Assembly: GCA_902782655.1 (NCBI GenBank) | Contig: CACZNY010000135.1 | Span: 1 to 8,046, forward strand | Direction of reading: 5' to 3' | From: an uncultured Lachnospiraceae bacterium | GTDB taxonomy: Bacteria; Bacillota; Clostridia; Lachnospirales; Lachnospiraceae | Length of the DNA: 8,046 nt | Part shown: positions 1-5,968 of the stretch, in pieces | Layout of the letters: each line of letters begins with the position of its first letter | How positions within the stretch are numbered: position 1 is the first letter of the stretch | Position numbers and translations under genes: made by a program | Notes under the pieces: generated by a model | Told to the model about the DNA's origin: nothing | Seen by the model: only the letters and a program-made list of their open reading frames with translations | The model's database searches: none

Positions 1-6
1 ATAATA

Positions 7-35
7 TTGAAAGTTAACATAAGGTGTGATATCAT
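7..35 (+). promoter_or_regulatory. Probable sigma-A promoter of the five-gene plus-strand operon
   Basis: TTGAAA at 7-12 is a 5/6 match to the -35 box. It is followed by a 17-nt spacer and TATCAT at 30-35, a 5/6 match to the -10 box. A TG at 27-28 makes this an extended -10. Transcription would start near 42, giving a leader of about 33 nt before the ATG at 75. The -10 lies within the 8-bp palindrome TGATATCA (27-34), which could be chance. Only 6 bases are visible upstream, so no activator site can be judged. Confidence 0.55.
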
Positions 36-64
36 TATCCAGTTATAGAGAATTGCACATTATT

Positions 65-68
65 GGAG
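65..68 (+). promoter_or_regulatory. Ribosome binding site that places the GH18 start at ATG 75
   Basis: GGAG at 65-68 sits 6 nt before the ATG at 75. It overlaps the in-frame TTG at 63, so that TTG cannot use it. The four residues a TTG start would add (MEIL) therefore probably are not translated. Confidence 0.65.
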
Positions 69-74
69 ATTCTG

Positions 75-1865
75 ATGCGGGAAAGCCGGGAAACGGAGAG
101 ACGTAAAAGAGAAAGAGCAAGGCGTTACGAGAGAGAGGACGCTGCAAGATACAGGGATATTGATGACAGGTATGACCGGAGACGAGGGAGATCCGGCGGC
201 AGAAGAAATCATGGAAGCAGGCATTCAATGCTCCCGCTTGCAGGAGCAGGTGTGGTGGTTGCGGCAGTAGCCTTGATCCTGTTGGGTACCGGACTTTTTA
301 AGGAGGTTGGCGGATCAGGAGAAAAAGCCGATCTGTCGGAGTATTTCGGCGTGACGGCCGATGACGGGACTATACTTATTGTTGACGGTGAAATAAGGGA
401 GGAGAAGGCTTTTATACAAAATGAAACACCCTATGTGCCGCTAAGCTTTGCCAATTCCCTGTATGACAATTTTTATTATGACAGCCTCGAGGGACATCTT
501 CTGGTAACGGGAGCGACAAATATCGTAGAAGGAGCGCAGGGCACTGATTATATCGCTGATGATACAGTATATATATCGCTTCCCTTTCTGAACCGGTTTG
601 TAGCAATGTCATATGAGATGTATGAAAAGCCTTCGAGGATAGATGTGGTGACAAAGTCGGAGGAGATCACACTGGCTGAGGTAGAGAAGGAGACAAAACT
701 CAGGCAGTCGGCGGACAAAAAATCGGCCATACTGGCAGAGCTTGATAAGGGTGACGAGATACAGGTTATCCAGGAGAATGATGACTGGGCGGAGATCAGG
801 TATCAGGCAATTACGGGATATGCGGAGATCAGGTATCTGGGAGAGGATCGGGACAGCAGTACTGTTTCCTGTGAAGGCGGAGATGAGGCAGATAACTCTT
901 ATAAAAAGAATCTGCGGGATCATAAAATAGTTCTCGGATTTCATAATGTGTCGGTAGCGGATGCAAACAGCTACCTTAGGGAGGCCGCTGCTCCAACAAA
1001 GGGGATGAATGTCATAGCGCCTACATGGTTTTCCATGATGGGGACAGAGGGCGGATTAGCTGATATCGGAAGCAAAGAGTATGTTTCAGCCGCACATGAA
1101 ATGGGCTATGAGGTATGGGGGGTAGTGGATAACTTCAACCAGGATACGGATTCAAATGAAGTGCTGTCAAATACCTCAAAGCGTATGGCTCTGGAACAGA
1201 ATCTTATAAATAAAGCGCTTGAGTATGGCCTGGATGGGATCAATATCGATTTTGAGCAGCTTCAGGGCGAAACAGGAGATGATTTTGCTCAGTTTCTAAG
1301 GGAGCTTTCCATATATACGAGGGCAAATAATCTGGTTCTTTCAGTGGATAATTACGTTCCGCAGGATTATACGGACTTTTACAGAAGGGATATCCAGGGA
1401 AGGGTAGCAGATTACGTACTGATAATGGGATATGACGAACATACGGCGATTTCCGACGAGGCAGGCTCAGTGGCTTCACTCGGTTTCGTAACACAGGGAA
1501 TAGAGGATACCTTAAAGGAAGTTCCGGCGGAGCAGGTAATAAATGCGATCCCGTTCTATACAAGAAAATGGGCTTATGAAGAGGGTTCATTATCCTGTGA
1601 GAGCCTGGGCATGAATGAGGCCAATACATTTCTGGCTGATAATGGAGTGAAGGCGGAATGGGATGCGGATACCTGCCAAAACCGTGCCTCGTTTGAAAAG
1701 AATGGTGTAACGTACAGCATTTGGCTTGAGGATGCAGAGAGCATTTCCTCCAAGCTTGCCGTAATGACTGCCCATGATCTGGGGGGAGCAGGGTTTTGGA
1801 AGCTGACGCAGGAAACCCCGGATATATGGGATACGATAGTCTCATATTATCCGCCGGCGTCATAA
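75..1865 (+). CDS. Membrane-anchored GH18 glycosidase with SH3b domain (SleL/YaaH-like)
   Basis: This is a 596-residue type II membrane protein predicted to cleave peptidoglycan or other GlcNAc-containing glycans outside the cell. Residues 1-51 are a very charged cytoplasmic segment rich in Arg, Glu and Asp. Residues 52-75 form one membrane helix (LPLAGAGVVVAAVALILLGT). About 95-190 resembles the copper-amine-oxidase-like N-terminal domain common in clostridial wall proteins. About 196-258 is a bacterial SH3 domain (KLRQSADKKSAILAELDKGD, then WAEIRY and GYAEIRYL). About 284-593 is the GH18 barrel: the catalytic strand reads DGINIDFE with D387, N390, D392 and the acid E394, followed by MGYD (451-454) and a late GGAGFW (W575). 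The usual DxxDxDxE motif has Asn for its second Asp; as I recall this is common in the SleL/YaaH clade. The ATG at 75 is chosen over TTG 63 because of GGAG at 65-68. It is the first gene of the operon, 15 nt before the tsaC-like gene. The fold is clear; the exact substrate is not. Confidence 0.88.
   Translation: MRESRETERRKRERARRYEREDAARYRDIDDRYDRRRGRSGGRRNHGSRHSMLPLAGAGVVVAAVALILLGTGLFKEVGGSGEKADLSEYFGVTADDGTILIVDGEIREEKAFIQNETPYVPLSFANSLYDNFYYDSLEGHLLVTGATNIVEGAQGTDYIADDTVYISLPFLNRFVAMSYEMYEKPSRIDVVTKSEEITLAEVEKETKLRQSADKKSAILAELDKGDEIQVIQENDDWAEIRYQAITGYAEIRYLGEDRDSSTVSCEGGDEADNSYKKNLRDHKIVLGFHNVSVADANSYLREAAAPTKGMNVIAPTWFSMMGTEGGLADIGSKEYVSAAHEMGYEVWGVVDNFNQDTDSNEVLSNTSKRMALEQNLINKALEYGLDGINIDFEQLQGETGDDFAQFLRELSIYTRANNLVLSVDNYVPQDYTDFYRRDIQGRVADYVLIMGYDEHTAISDEAGSVASLGFVTQGIEDTLKEVPAEQVINAIPFYTRKWAYEEGSLSCESLGMNEANTFLADNGVKAEWDADTCQNRASFEKNGVTYSIWLEDAESISSKLAVMTAHDLGGAGFWKLTQETPDIWDTIVSYYPPAS
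789..837 (+). repeat. In-frame 16-bp direct repeat in the SH3b coding region
   Basis: GCGGAGATCAGGTATC occurs perfectly at 789-804 and 822-837, offset by 33 nt (11 codons). Both copies encode AEIRY within the SH3b domain. The two copies fall on two beta strands of the domain, so this may be similar protein sequence with matching codons or a small internal duplication. Confidence 0.75.
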
Positions 1866-1880
1866 GATGATGAGTAAGAT

Positions 1881-2939
1881 ATGATCACCAGGGTTGTAAA
1901 GGCTGTGGGAGATCCGGTGGCAGACCGGAAGGTTATGGAAGAGGCTGCCGGGATAATAAAGGCAGGAGGGCTTGTGGCGATACCCACTGAGACAGTGTAC
2001 GGACTTGCCGGAAATGCACTTGATCCTGCCTCGGCTAAGCGAATATATGCGGCAAAAGGCCGACCCTCAGACAATCCTTTGATAGTGCATATAGCAAGAC
2101 TTGAAGATATTGATACGATCGCAGGGGATATACCTGAAGAAGCGTATAAGCTGGCGGAGCGTTTCTGGCCGGGACCTCTCACTATGATATTTCATAAAAA
2201 GGACATAGTGCCCCGTGAGACTACAGGAGGGCTCGAAACGGTTGCAGTCAGGTTTCCTGTCAATAAGATAGCGCAGGAATTCATACTGGCATCTGGGGGA
2301 TTCATAGCGGCTCCCTCCGCAAATGTTTCTGGCAGACCCAGCTGTACGACAGCGGCTCACTGTATGGAGGATCTTGACGGCCGGGTTGAGATGATAATAG
2401 ACGGAGGCGAAGTCGGAATAGGCCTTGAGTCCACCATAGTGGATATGACAGTGAAGCCGCCCTGTATTCTGAGGCAGGGATATATCAATACGCAAATGCT
2501 TAAGGAAGTGCTTGATGGCATAGACAGGGCAGAGGGAGAAGCCACGGCCAAAGAGCATCCGAAGGCGCCCGGCATGAAGTACAGGCACTATGCCCCTAAG
2601 GGCAGGCTGACGATAGTACGGGGGAATACGGAAGGGGTTGCAAATGAGATAAACCGTCTGGTAAGGGAGAGAGAGAGAGACGGTTATATTACGGCAGTTA
2701 TAGCTGCTCATGAGAATAAGGACAGATACGAAGGCGCTATTGTAAAGGATATAGGAAGTCTCAGGGATGAGGATATGATAGCTCACAGGCTTTTTGCCGT
2801 ACTGCGTGAGCTCGATGATGCCGGCGTCGAATATATATATAGTGAGAGCTTTGATACCCCGAGGCTTGGGGAAGCCATTATGGACAGGCTTTTGAGGGCC
2901 TCCGGGAACAGTATTCACGAGATAAAGGAGGAGTGTTAA
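1881..2939 (+). CDS. tsaC: L-threonylcarbamoyladenylate synthase (Sua5-type TsaC)
   Basis: This enzyme makes threonylcarbamoyl-AMP from threonine, bicarbonate and ATP, the first step of the t6A37 modification of ANN-decoding tRNAs in the cytoplasm. The 352-residue protein has the long Sua5 architecture. The YrdC domain (about 10-205) carries PTETVYGL (35-42), KGRPSDNPL (59-67), VRFP with R124, SANVSG (146-151) and GLESTIVD (181-188). The linker motif APGMKYRHYAP (229-239) leads into the Sua5 C-terminal domain (about 240-350). Length is normal for Sua5 and longer than the YrdC-only TsaC. An in-frame stop at 1875-1877 makes ATG 1881 the first possible start. Only a weak GATGAG lies upstream, so translation may depend on coupling to the GH18 gene that ends 15 nt before. 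Its stop is 1 nt before the rpiB start. Could also be named sua5 or ywlC. Confidence 0.95.
   Translation: MITRVVKAVGDPVADRKVMEEAAGIIKAGGLVAIPTETVYGLAGNALDPASAKRIYAAKGRPSDNPLIVHIARLEDIDTIAGDIPEEAYKLAERFWPGPLTMIFHKKDIVPRETTGGLETVAVRFPVNKIAQEFILASGGFIAAPSANVSGRPSCTTAAHCMEDLDGRVEMIIDGGEVGIGLESTIVDMTVKPPCILRQGYINTQMLKEVLDGIDRAEGEATAKEHPKAPGMKYRHYAPKGRLTIVRGNTEGVANEINRLVRERERDGYITAVIAAHENKDRYEGAIVKDIGSLRDEDMIAHRLFAVLRELDDAGVEYIYSESFDTPRLGEAIMDRLLRASGNSIHEIKEEC
2925..2931 (+). promoter_or_regulatory. Strong ribosome binding site for the TTG start of rpiB
   Basis: AAGGAGG at 2925-2931 lies inside the last codons of the tsaC gene, 9 nt before TTG 2941. A consensus site compensates for the poor start codon. 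The next in-frame ATG (residue 16) would delete the essential CDHGG motif, so the TTG start is secure. Confidence 0.8.
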
Positions 2940-2940
2940 A

Positions 2941-3378
2941 TTGAAGATAGCGATTGGATGTGATCATGGCGGATATGAATTAAAGATGAAGCTGATACCT
3001 CATCTTAAGGAACTGGGGCATGAGATAAGTGATTTCGGATGTGACAGTACGGATTCCGTAGACTATCCTTCCTATGGCAAGGCTGTAGGTCATGCAGTGG
3101 CAGACGGCAATGCTGACAGAGGCATAGTGATCTGCACTACCGGGATTGGAATATCAATAGCGGCAAACAGGATACCGGGAGTTCGGGCTGCTGTCTGCAC
3201 GAATGGACTTATGGCAAAGATGACAAGGCTTCATAATGACGCAAATGTACTGGCACTGGGAGCTAATATAGTGGGATACGGGCTGGCAGAGGAAATATGC
3301 GATGTATTTCTTGATACCGGTTTTTCTTCCGGTGAGAGGCATGTGCGCAGGATCAAGGGCATTGAGGAAGATGTCTGA
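2941..3378 (+). CDS. rpiB: Ribose-5-phosphate isomerase B
   Basis: This enzyme interconverts ribose 5-phosphate and ribulose 5-phosphate in the non-oxidative pentose phosphate pathway. The 145-residue length is typical of RpiB. The start MKIAIGCDHGG gives D8 and H9 of the substrate site. ICTTGIGISIAANR carries the proton-transfer Cys65 and Thr67 (a CTTG form of the usual CGTG). HNDANVLALG gives H98, N99 and D100, and RHVRRI lies near the C terminus. The start is TTG, fixed by the homologous N terminus and by AAGGAGG at 2925-2931. It begins 1 nt after the tsaC stop, and its end overlaps the dCMP deaminase by 8 nt. The related LacA/LacB galactose-6-phosphate isomerases are less likely, because both subunits would be expected side by side with lactose genes. 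Its product supplies ribose phosphate for nucleotides, which fits the next gene. Confidence 0.94.
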   Translation: MKIAIGCDHGGYELKMKLIPHLKELGHEISDFGCDSTDSVDYPSYGKAVGHAVADGNADRGIVICTTGIGISIAANRIPGVRAAVCTNGLMAKMTRLHNDANVLALGANIVGYGLAEEICDVFLDTGFSSGERHVRRIKGIEEDV

Positions 3379-3874
3379 AAAAGCAACAAAAAAAAGAGAG
3401 GATCATATTTCCTGGGATGAGTATTTCATGGGAGTAGCGAAGCTTACAGCCGAGCGCTCCAAGGATCCTAATTCCCAGGTCGGCGCATGTATAGTGAGCG
3501 AGGATCACAGGATACTTTCCATGGGCTATAACGGATTTCCGAGCGGATGCTCCGATGATGAATATCCCTGGGCGAGAGAAGGCGATGAGCTTTCCGTGAA
3601 GTATACCTATGTGACTCATGCCGAGCTGAATGCAATACTGAATTTCAGAGGAGGTAATACCTCTCTTCTGGGAGCGACACTGTACGTGACCTTATTCCCC
3701 TGCAATGAATGCGCAAAGGCTATAATACAGACGGGGATAAGACATATAGTATATGAGTCAGATAAATATGCAGATACGCCGTCTACAATAGCGTCTAAAA
3801 GAATGTTTGATTCTGCAGGGGTAACATACAGGAGATATGGCAACAGCGGAAGAAAGGTGGTCATCGAGCTATGA
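3371..3874 (+). CDS. dCMP deaminase (DCTD-like, zinc-dependent)
   Basis: This enzyme deaminates dCMP to dUMP, the substrate of thymidylate synthase. The 167-residue protein shows the cytidine/deoxycytidylate deaminase zinc site: H83 and catalytic E85 in THAELNAI, with C111 and C114 in PCNECAK. GYNGFPSGCSDD (52-63) and YESDKYADT (128-136) place it in the DCTD-type subgroup. From memory it matches human DCTD closely (RSKDPNSQVGACIV and LFPCNECAK are shared), more than it matches Bacillus ComEB. DCTD-type enzymes are usually activated by dCTP and inhibited by dTTP; whether this one is cannot be read here. The ATG at 3371 is chosen because ISWDEYFM should lie close to the N terminus and because an earlier start at 3302 would add 23 residues that are merely rpiB read in another frame. 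GAGGA at 3364-3368 is only 2 nt from the ATG, so coupling to rpiB is likely. It overlaps the next gene by ATGA. Confidence 0.93.
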   Translation: MSEKATKKREDHISWDEYFMGVAKLTAERSKDPNSQVGACIVSEDHRILSMGYNGFPSGCSDDEYPWAREGDELSVKYTYVTHAELNAILNFRGGNTSLLGATLYVTLFPCNECAKAIIQTGIRHIVYESDKYADTPSTIASKRMFDSAGVTYRRYGNSGRKVVIEL

Positions 3875-5436
3875 GAAAGAAGCTGTTACAACTTATGTGC
3901 ACAATGGTTGTGATGAGTCTTGTGCTGCCTTCGGTAAGCGTTATGGCTACCAGCACTTCGGATGAGATCAAACAGGTAGAAAAGGAACAGCAGACTACAA
4001 AGAAACAGCTCGGGCAGGCACAGGATACTCTGGATCAGCTTAAGGACTCCCAGGAGGCTATTCAGAAAAGCCTGAATAACCTGAATGAGCAGATCGACAC
4101 AAAATCCGAGGAAATGGGAGATATCGAGGAGCAGATAGCCGCTAAAGAGCAGGAAATAAGTGATATCGAGCAGGAGTATGAAAGCGCGGTAGAGCAGGCA
4201 GATGAACAATACCGTTTTATAAAGGCCAGAATTCGTACCATATATGAGACCGGTTCCAATGATATATATGATCTGATATTCAACTCCGGAAGCATGGCAG
4301 GTTTTTTGAACAAGGCTGCGTATATCGCGAGAATGAATGATTATGATGAAAAGATGATGGAACGACTCCAGAGCCTTATGCAAGATGCTCAGGAGAAAAA
4401 GGACAGACTGGTGGAAGAGGATCAGGAGCTTCAGGAGCTGTATGATCAGAAAGAAAAGGAGATAGGAGATCTTGAGGAGCTGGCGGACAGCACGGAAAAC
4501 AGTCTCGTAAGCTATGCAGGTGCCATCTCTGAAAAGGAAAGAGAAGCACTTGAATATGAGGCAAAGCTTGTCGCGAGTCAGAGCACCCTTGCTTCATTGA
4601 AAACAAAACTGAAGGAAGAGGAGGCTTTGGCCAAAAAATCTGAGAAGATGGCGTTCCGCGATCTCTCGGAGGTTTCAATAGGTTCAGGTGACAGAGATCT
4701 TCTGGCAGCAATAATACAGTGTGAGGCCGGTGGAGAGCCCTATGCGGGAAAGATAGCGGTAGGTGCGGTAATAATGAACCGGGTAAGGAGCGGAGCATTT
4801 CCTAATACAATAGCGGGAGTCGTATACCAGCCTATGCAGTTCCAGCCGGTAAGATCCGGAAGACTTGCAATAAGGCTTGCCGAAGGAGCCAACAGTACCT
4901 GCTATAAGGCCGCTGATGAGGTTCTTGCCGGAGCTAATAATATAGGCAACTGTCTTTTCTTCAGAACGGTTGTGCCCGGTATAAAGGGCACTATAATCGG
5001 TCATCATGTATTCTACCTGTACTGGACCGGAGTAGCGTCCGGATACGGCACAGTGGAGGAGTCTCTGGAGGGAGATGCTTCCGGGTCAAAGAAGGCTTCT
5101 GAGGCCGCAGCGTCTGAAACAGCAAGCAAGGAGGCTGACGAAGAGGCTGAAGCAAAGAAAAAGGAAGAAGAGGCTGAAAGAAAGAGACAGAAGGAAGAAG
5201 CTGCAAGGGAAAAGGCTGAAGAAGAGGAAGCTGCAGCGAAAAAGAAGGCAGAAGAGGAAGCTGAGAAAAAGAAAGCAGCCGAAGAGGAAAAGAAGAAGGC
5301 TGAGGAGGAAGAGAAGAAGAAAGAGGAAGAGGAAAAGAAGAAGGAAGAAGAGGAAGAGAAAAAGAAAGAAGAGGAAGAAGCGGAAAAAAAGAAGGCCGAG
5401 GAAGAAGAGAGCAGCAGCAAAAAATCTGAAGAGTGA
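3871..5436 (+). CDS. Secreted SleB-type wall hydrolase with PcsB-like coiled coil and Glu/Lys tail
   Basis: This is a 521-residue predicted peptidoglycan hydrolase. A signal peptide (1-26) has a Lys/Arg start, a hydrophobic core and cleavage after SVMA. Residues 29-260 are a long coiled coil of the PcsB/CwlO N-terminal kind, with the usual break SNDIYDLIFNSGSMAGFLNK (129-148). In relatives this part answers to the FtsEX complex. Residues 276-384 are a SleB (Hydrolase_2) domain: CEAGGEP with probable catalytic E285, AVIMNRV, FPNTIAGVVYQP and GNCLFF; SleB relatives are lytic transglycosylases. C344 and C361 could form a disulfide. Residues 385-420 are a Ser/Ala linker, and 421-512 are almost only Glu, Lys and Ala in EEEEKKK-like units, probably one solvent-exposed helix. 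No sortase motif or second membrane segment is seen. ATG 3871 overlaps the deaminase stop (ATGA), and AAAGGTGG at 3853-3860 is a usable site. It is the last gene before the terminator. Enzyme activity and FtsEX contact are inferred. Confidence 0.87.
   Translation: MRKKLLQLMCTMVVMSLVLPSVSVMATSTSDEIKQVEKEQQTTKKQLGQAQDTLDQLKDSQEAIQKSLNNLNEQIDTKSEEMGDIEEQIAAKEQEISDIEQEYESAVEQADEQYRFIKARIRTIYETGSNDIYDLIFNSGSMAGFLNKAAYIARMNDYDEKMMERLQSLMQDAQEKKDRLVEEDQELQELYDQKEKEIGDLEELADSTENSLVSYAGAISEKEREALEYEAKLVASQSTLASLKTKLKEEEALAKKSEKMAFRDLSEVSIGSGDRDLLAAIIQCEAGGEPYAGKIAVGAVIMNRVRSGAFPNTIAGVVYQPMQFQPVRSGRLAIRLAEGANSTCYKAADEVLAGANNIGNCLFFRTVVPGIKGTIIGHHVFYLYWTGVASGYGTVEESLEGDASGSKKASEAAASETASKEADEEAEAKKKEEEAERKRQKEEAAREKAEEEEAAAKKKAEEEAEKKKAAEEEKKKAEEEEKKKEEEEKKKEEEEEKKKEEEEAEKKKAEEEESSSKKSEE
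5302..5380 (+). repeat. 79-nt uninterrupted polypurine tract coding for Glu/Lys repeats
   Basis: Every base from 5302 to 5380 is A or G on the plus strand. The surrounding 5130-5430 is also very purine rich. It encodes the EEEEKKK-type units of the wall hydrolase tail through GAA, GAG, AAA and AAG codons. The units are not perfect tandem copies at DNA level, since block lengths vary by one residue. Long frames in other registers (Arg/Lys-rich on plus, Ser/Phe-rich on minus) are by-products of this composition. Confidence 0.9.
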
Positions 5437-5437
5437 A

Positions 5438-5467
5438 AAAAAGCCTGACCGGGAGGTCAGGCTTTTT
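5438..5467. terminator. Bidirectional intrinsic terminator shared by the two converging operons
   Basis: GCCTGACC (5443-5450) pairs with GGTCAGGC (5455-5462) around the loop GGGA. The stem extends by five A-T pairs (5438-5442 with 5463-5467). Plus-strand transcripts end in five U after the GC stem; minus-strand transcripts end in seven (5442 back to 5436). It starts 1 nt after the hydrolase stop. Its 3' arm contains the DUF402 stop and last codons. Confidence 0.9.
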
Positions 5468-5963
5468 CTATACGGTCTTCTATCTCTTTTTGAAGCTCGG
5501 AAAACTTTCCGTCATAAATGATGCGGAGCAGTGAATCAAGGGAGCGGAGGGCTTTTTTTACCTCATCTCCGGTGAGCAGCTCCTTATCCAGGGCTTCTTC
5601 AAATTCATCAAGGTCAACGACCTTTACGAAGCCGTCAGGATAAACGATAACATCAGCCAGAAGATCCCTGAATACATACTCATCACCCTCGTTGTCATAG
5701 GTATGATCCATGATGTCACAGTACCAGTAAAGAAGGCTGTCATCAGAAAGAAGAAATTTGCTGACCTTGAAATTTTTTTTCAGAAAATAGCAGGAGTATC
5801 CGTGATCAAGCTGCGGCTTCGGACGGAGCGTCTTCCATTTAGTGACGATGATATCACTGTCCATATATATGATCTCGTCATCCTCCAAAAGGACGCATTC
5901 ATCCGGTATCAGCCTTTTCCTGTAAAGGACAGGAGCATTATTATCGTATTCCCTGCCGGTCAA
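5457..5963 (-). CDS. DUF402 protein, possible nucleoside di/triphosphatase
   Basis: This 168-residue cytoplasmic protein has the DUF402 core: WYCDIMDH (80-87) followed by DLLADVIVYPDGFVKVVDLD (100-119) and EFEEAL. The acidic residues D83, D104, D117, D119 and E120 are of the kind that bind divalent metal in this family. Characterised members (the Staphylococcus and Streptomyces Ntdp type) hydrolyse nucleoside tri- and diphosphates; that activity is inferred here, not shown. The C-terminal 125-165 is helical and charged. The start is TTG 5963, supported by AAGGAGG at 5974-5980, 10 nt upstream and inside the end of ntpD, whose stop lies only 5 nt before this start. It is the last gene of the ATPase operon. 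The final codons E-K-A and the TGA stop lie in the terminator stem, so codon and stem are constrained together. Alternative: a DUF402 member with an RNA-related role, as in FAU-1. Confidence 0.85.
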   Translation of the reverse strand: MTGREYDNNAPVLYRKRLIPDECVLLEDDEIIYMDSDIIVTKWKTLRPKPQLDHGYSCYFLKKNFKVSKFLLSDDSLLYWYCDIMDHTYDNEGDEYVFRDLLADVIVYPDGFVKVVDLDEFEEALDKELLTGDEVKKALRSLDSLLRIIYDGKFSELQKEIEDRIEKA

Positions 5964-5968
5964 CTGCT

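Noticed and set aside
27..34. Palindrome TGATATCA at the -10 as an operator
   Set aside because: Eight bases is too short to support a regulator site without a second copy or comparison.
63..74. TTG at 63 as start of the GH18 gene
   Set aside because: The GGAG at 65-68 overlaps this TTG and is well spaced for ATG 75. No other site lies upstream of 63.
1240..1863. 207-codon open frame on the minus strand opposite the GH18 domain
   Set aside because: It is rich in Pro, His, Leu and Arg, matches no family, and covers the GH18 catalytic region.
2830..2841. AT alternating run inside tsaC as a promoter or unstable repeat
   Set aside because: It encodes YIYS in frame, is short, and has no matching -35 box that I could support.
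2067..2918. 283-codon open frame on the minus strand opposite tsaC
   Set aside because: It has no recognisable domain, ribosome site or sensible composition, and lies wholly opposite a well-conserved gene.
3302..3370. Longer N terminus for the dCMP deaminase starting at 3302
   Set aside because: The extra 23 residues are rpiB codons read in another frame, have no family match, and would give a 77-nt overlap. ATG 3371 fits the family N terminus.
5302..5380. CRISPR or tandem-repeat array
   Set aside because: There are no conserved direct repeats with unique spacers, and the tract is coding.
5131..5406. TolA-like protein from the Glu/Lys/Ala tail
   Set aside because: The likeness is compositional only. 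There is no TolA C-terminal domain, and the organism appears Gram-positive.
5013..5521. Ser/Phe-rich minus-strand frame and Arg/Lys-rich plus-strand frame over the Glu/Lys tail
   Set aside because: Both are forced by the polypurine composition. The Arg/Lys frame runs through the terminator, and the in-frame hydrolase explains the region.
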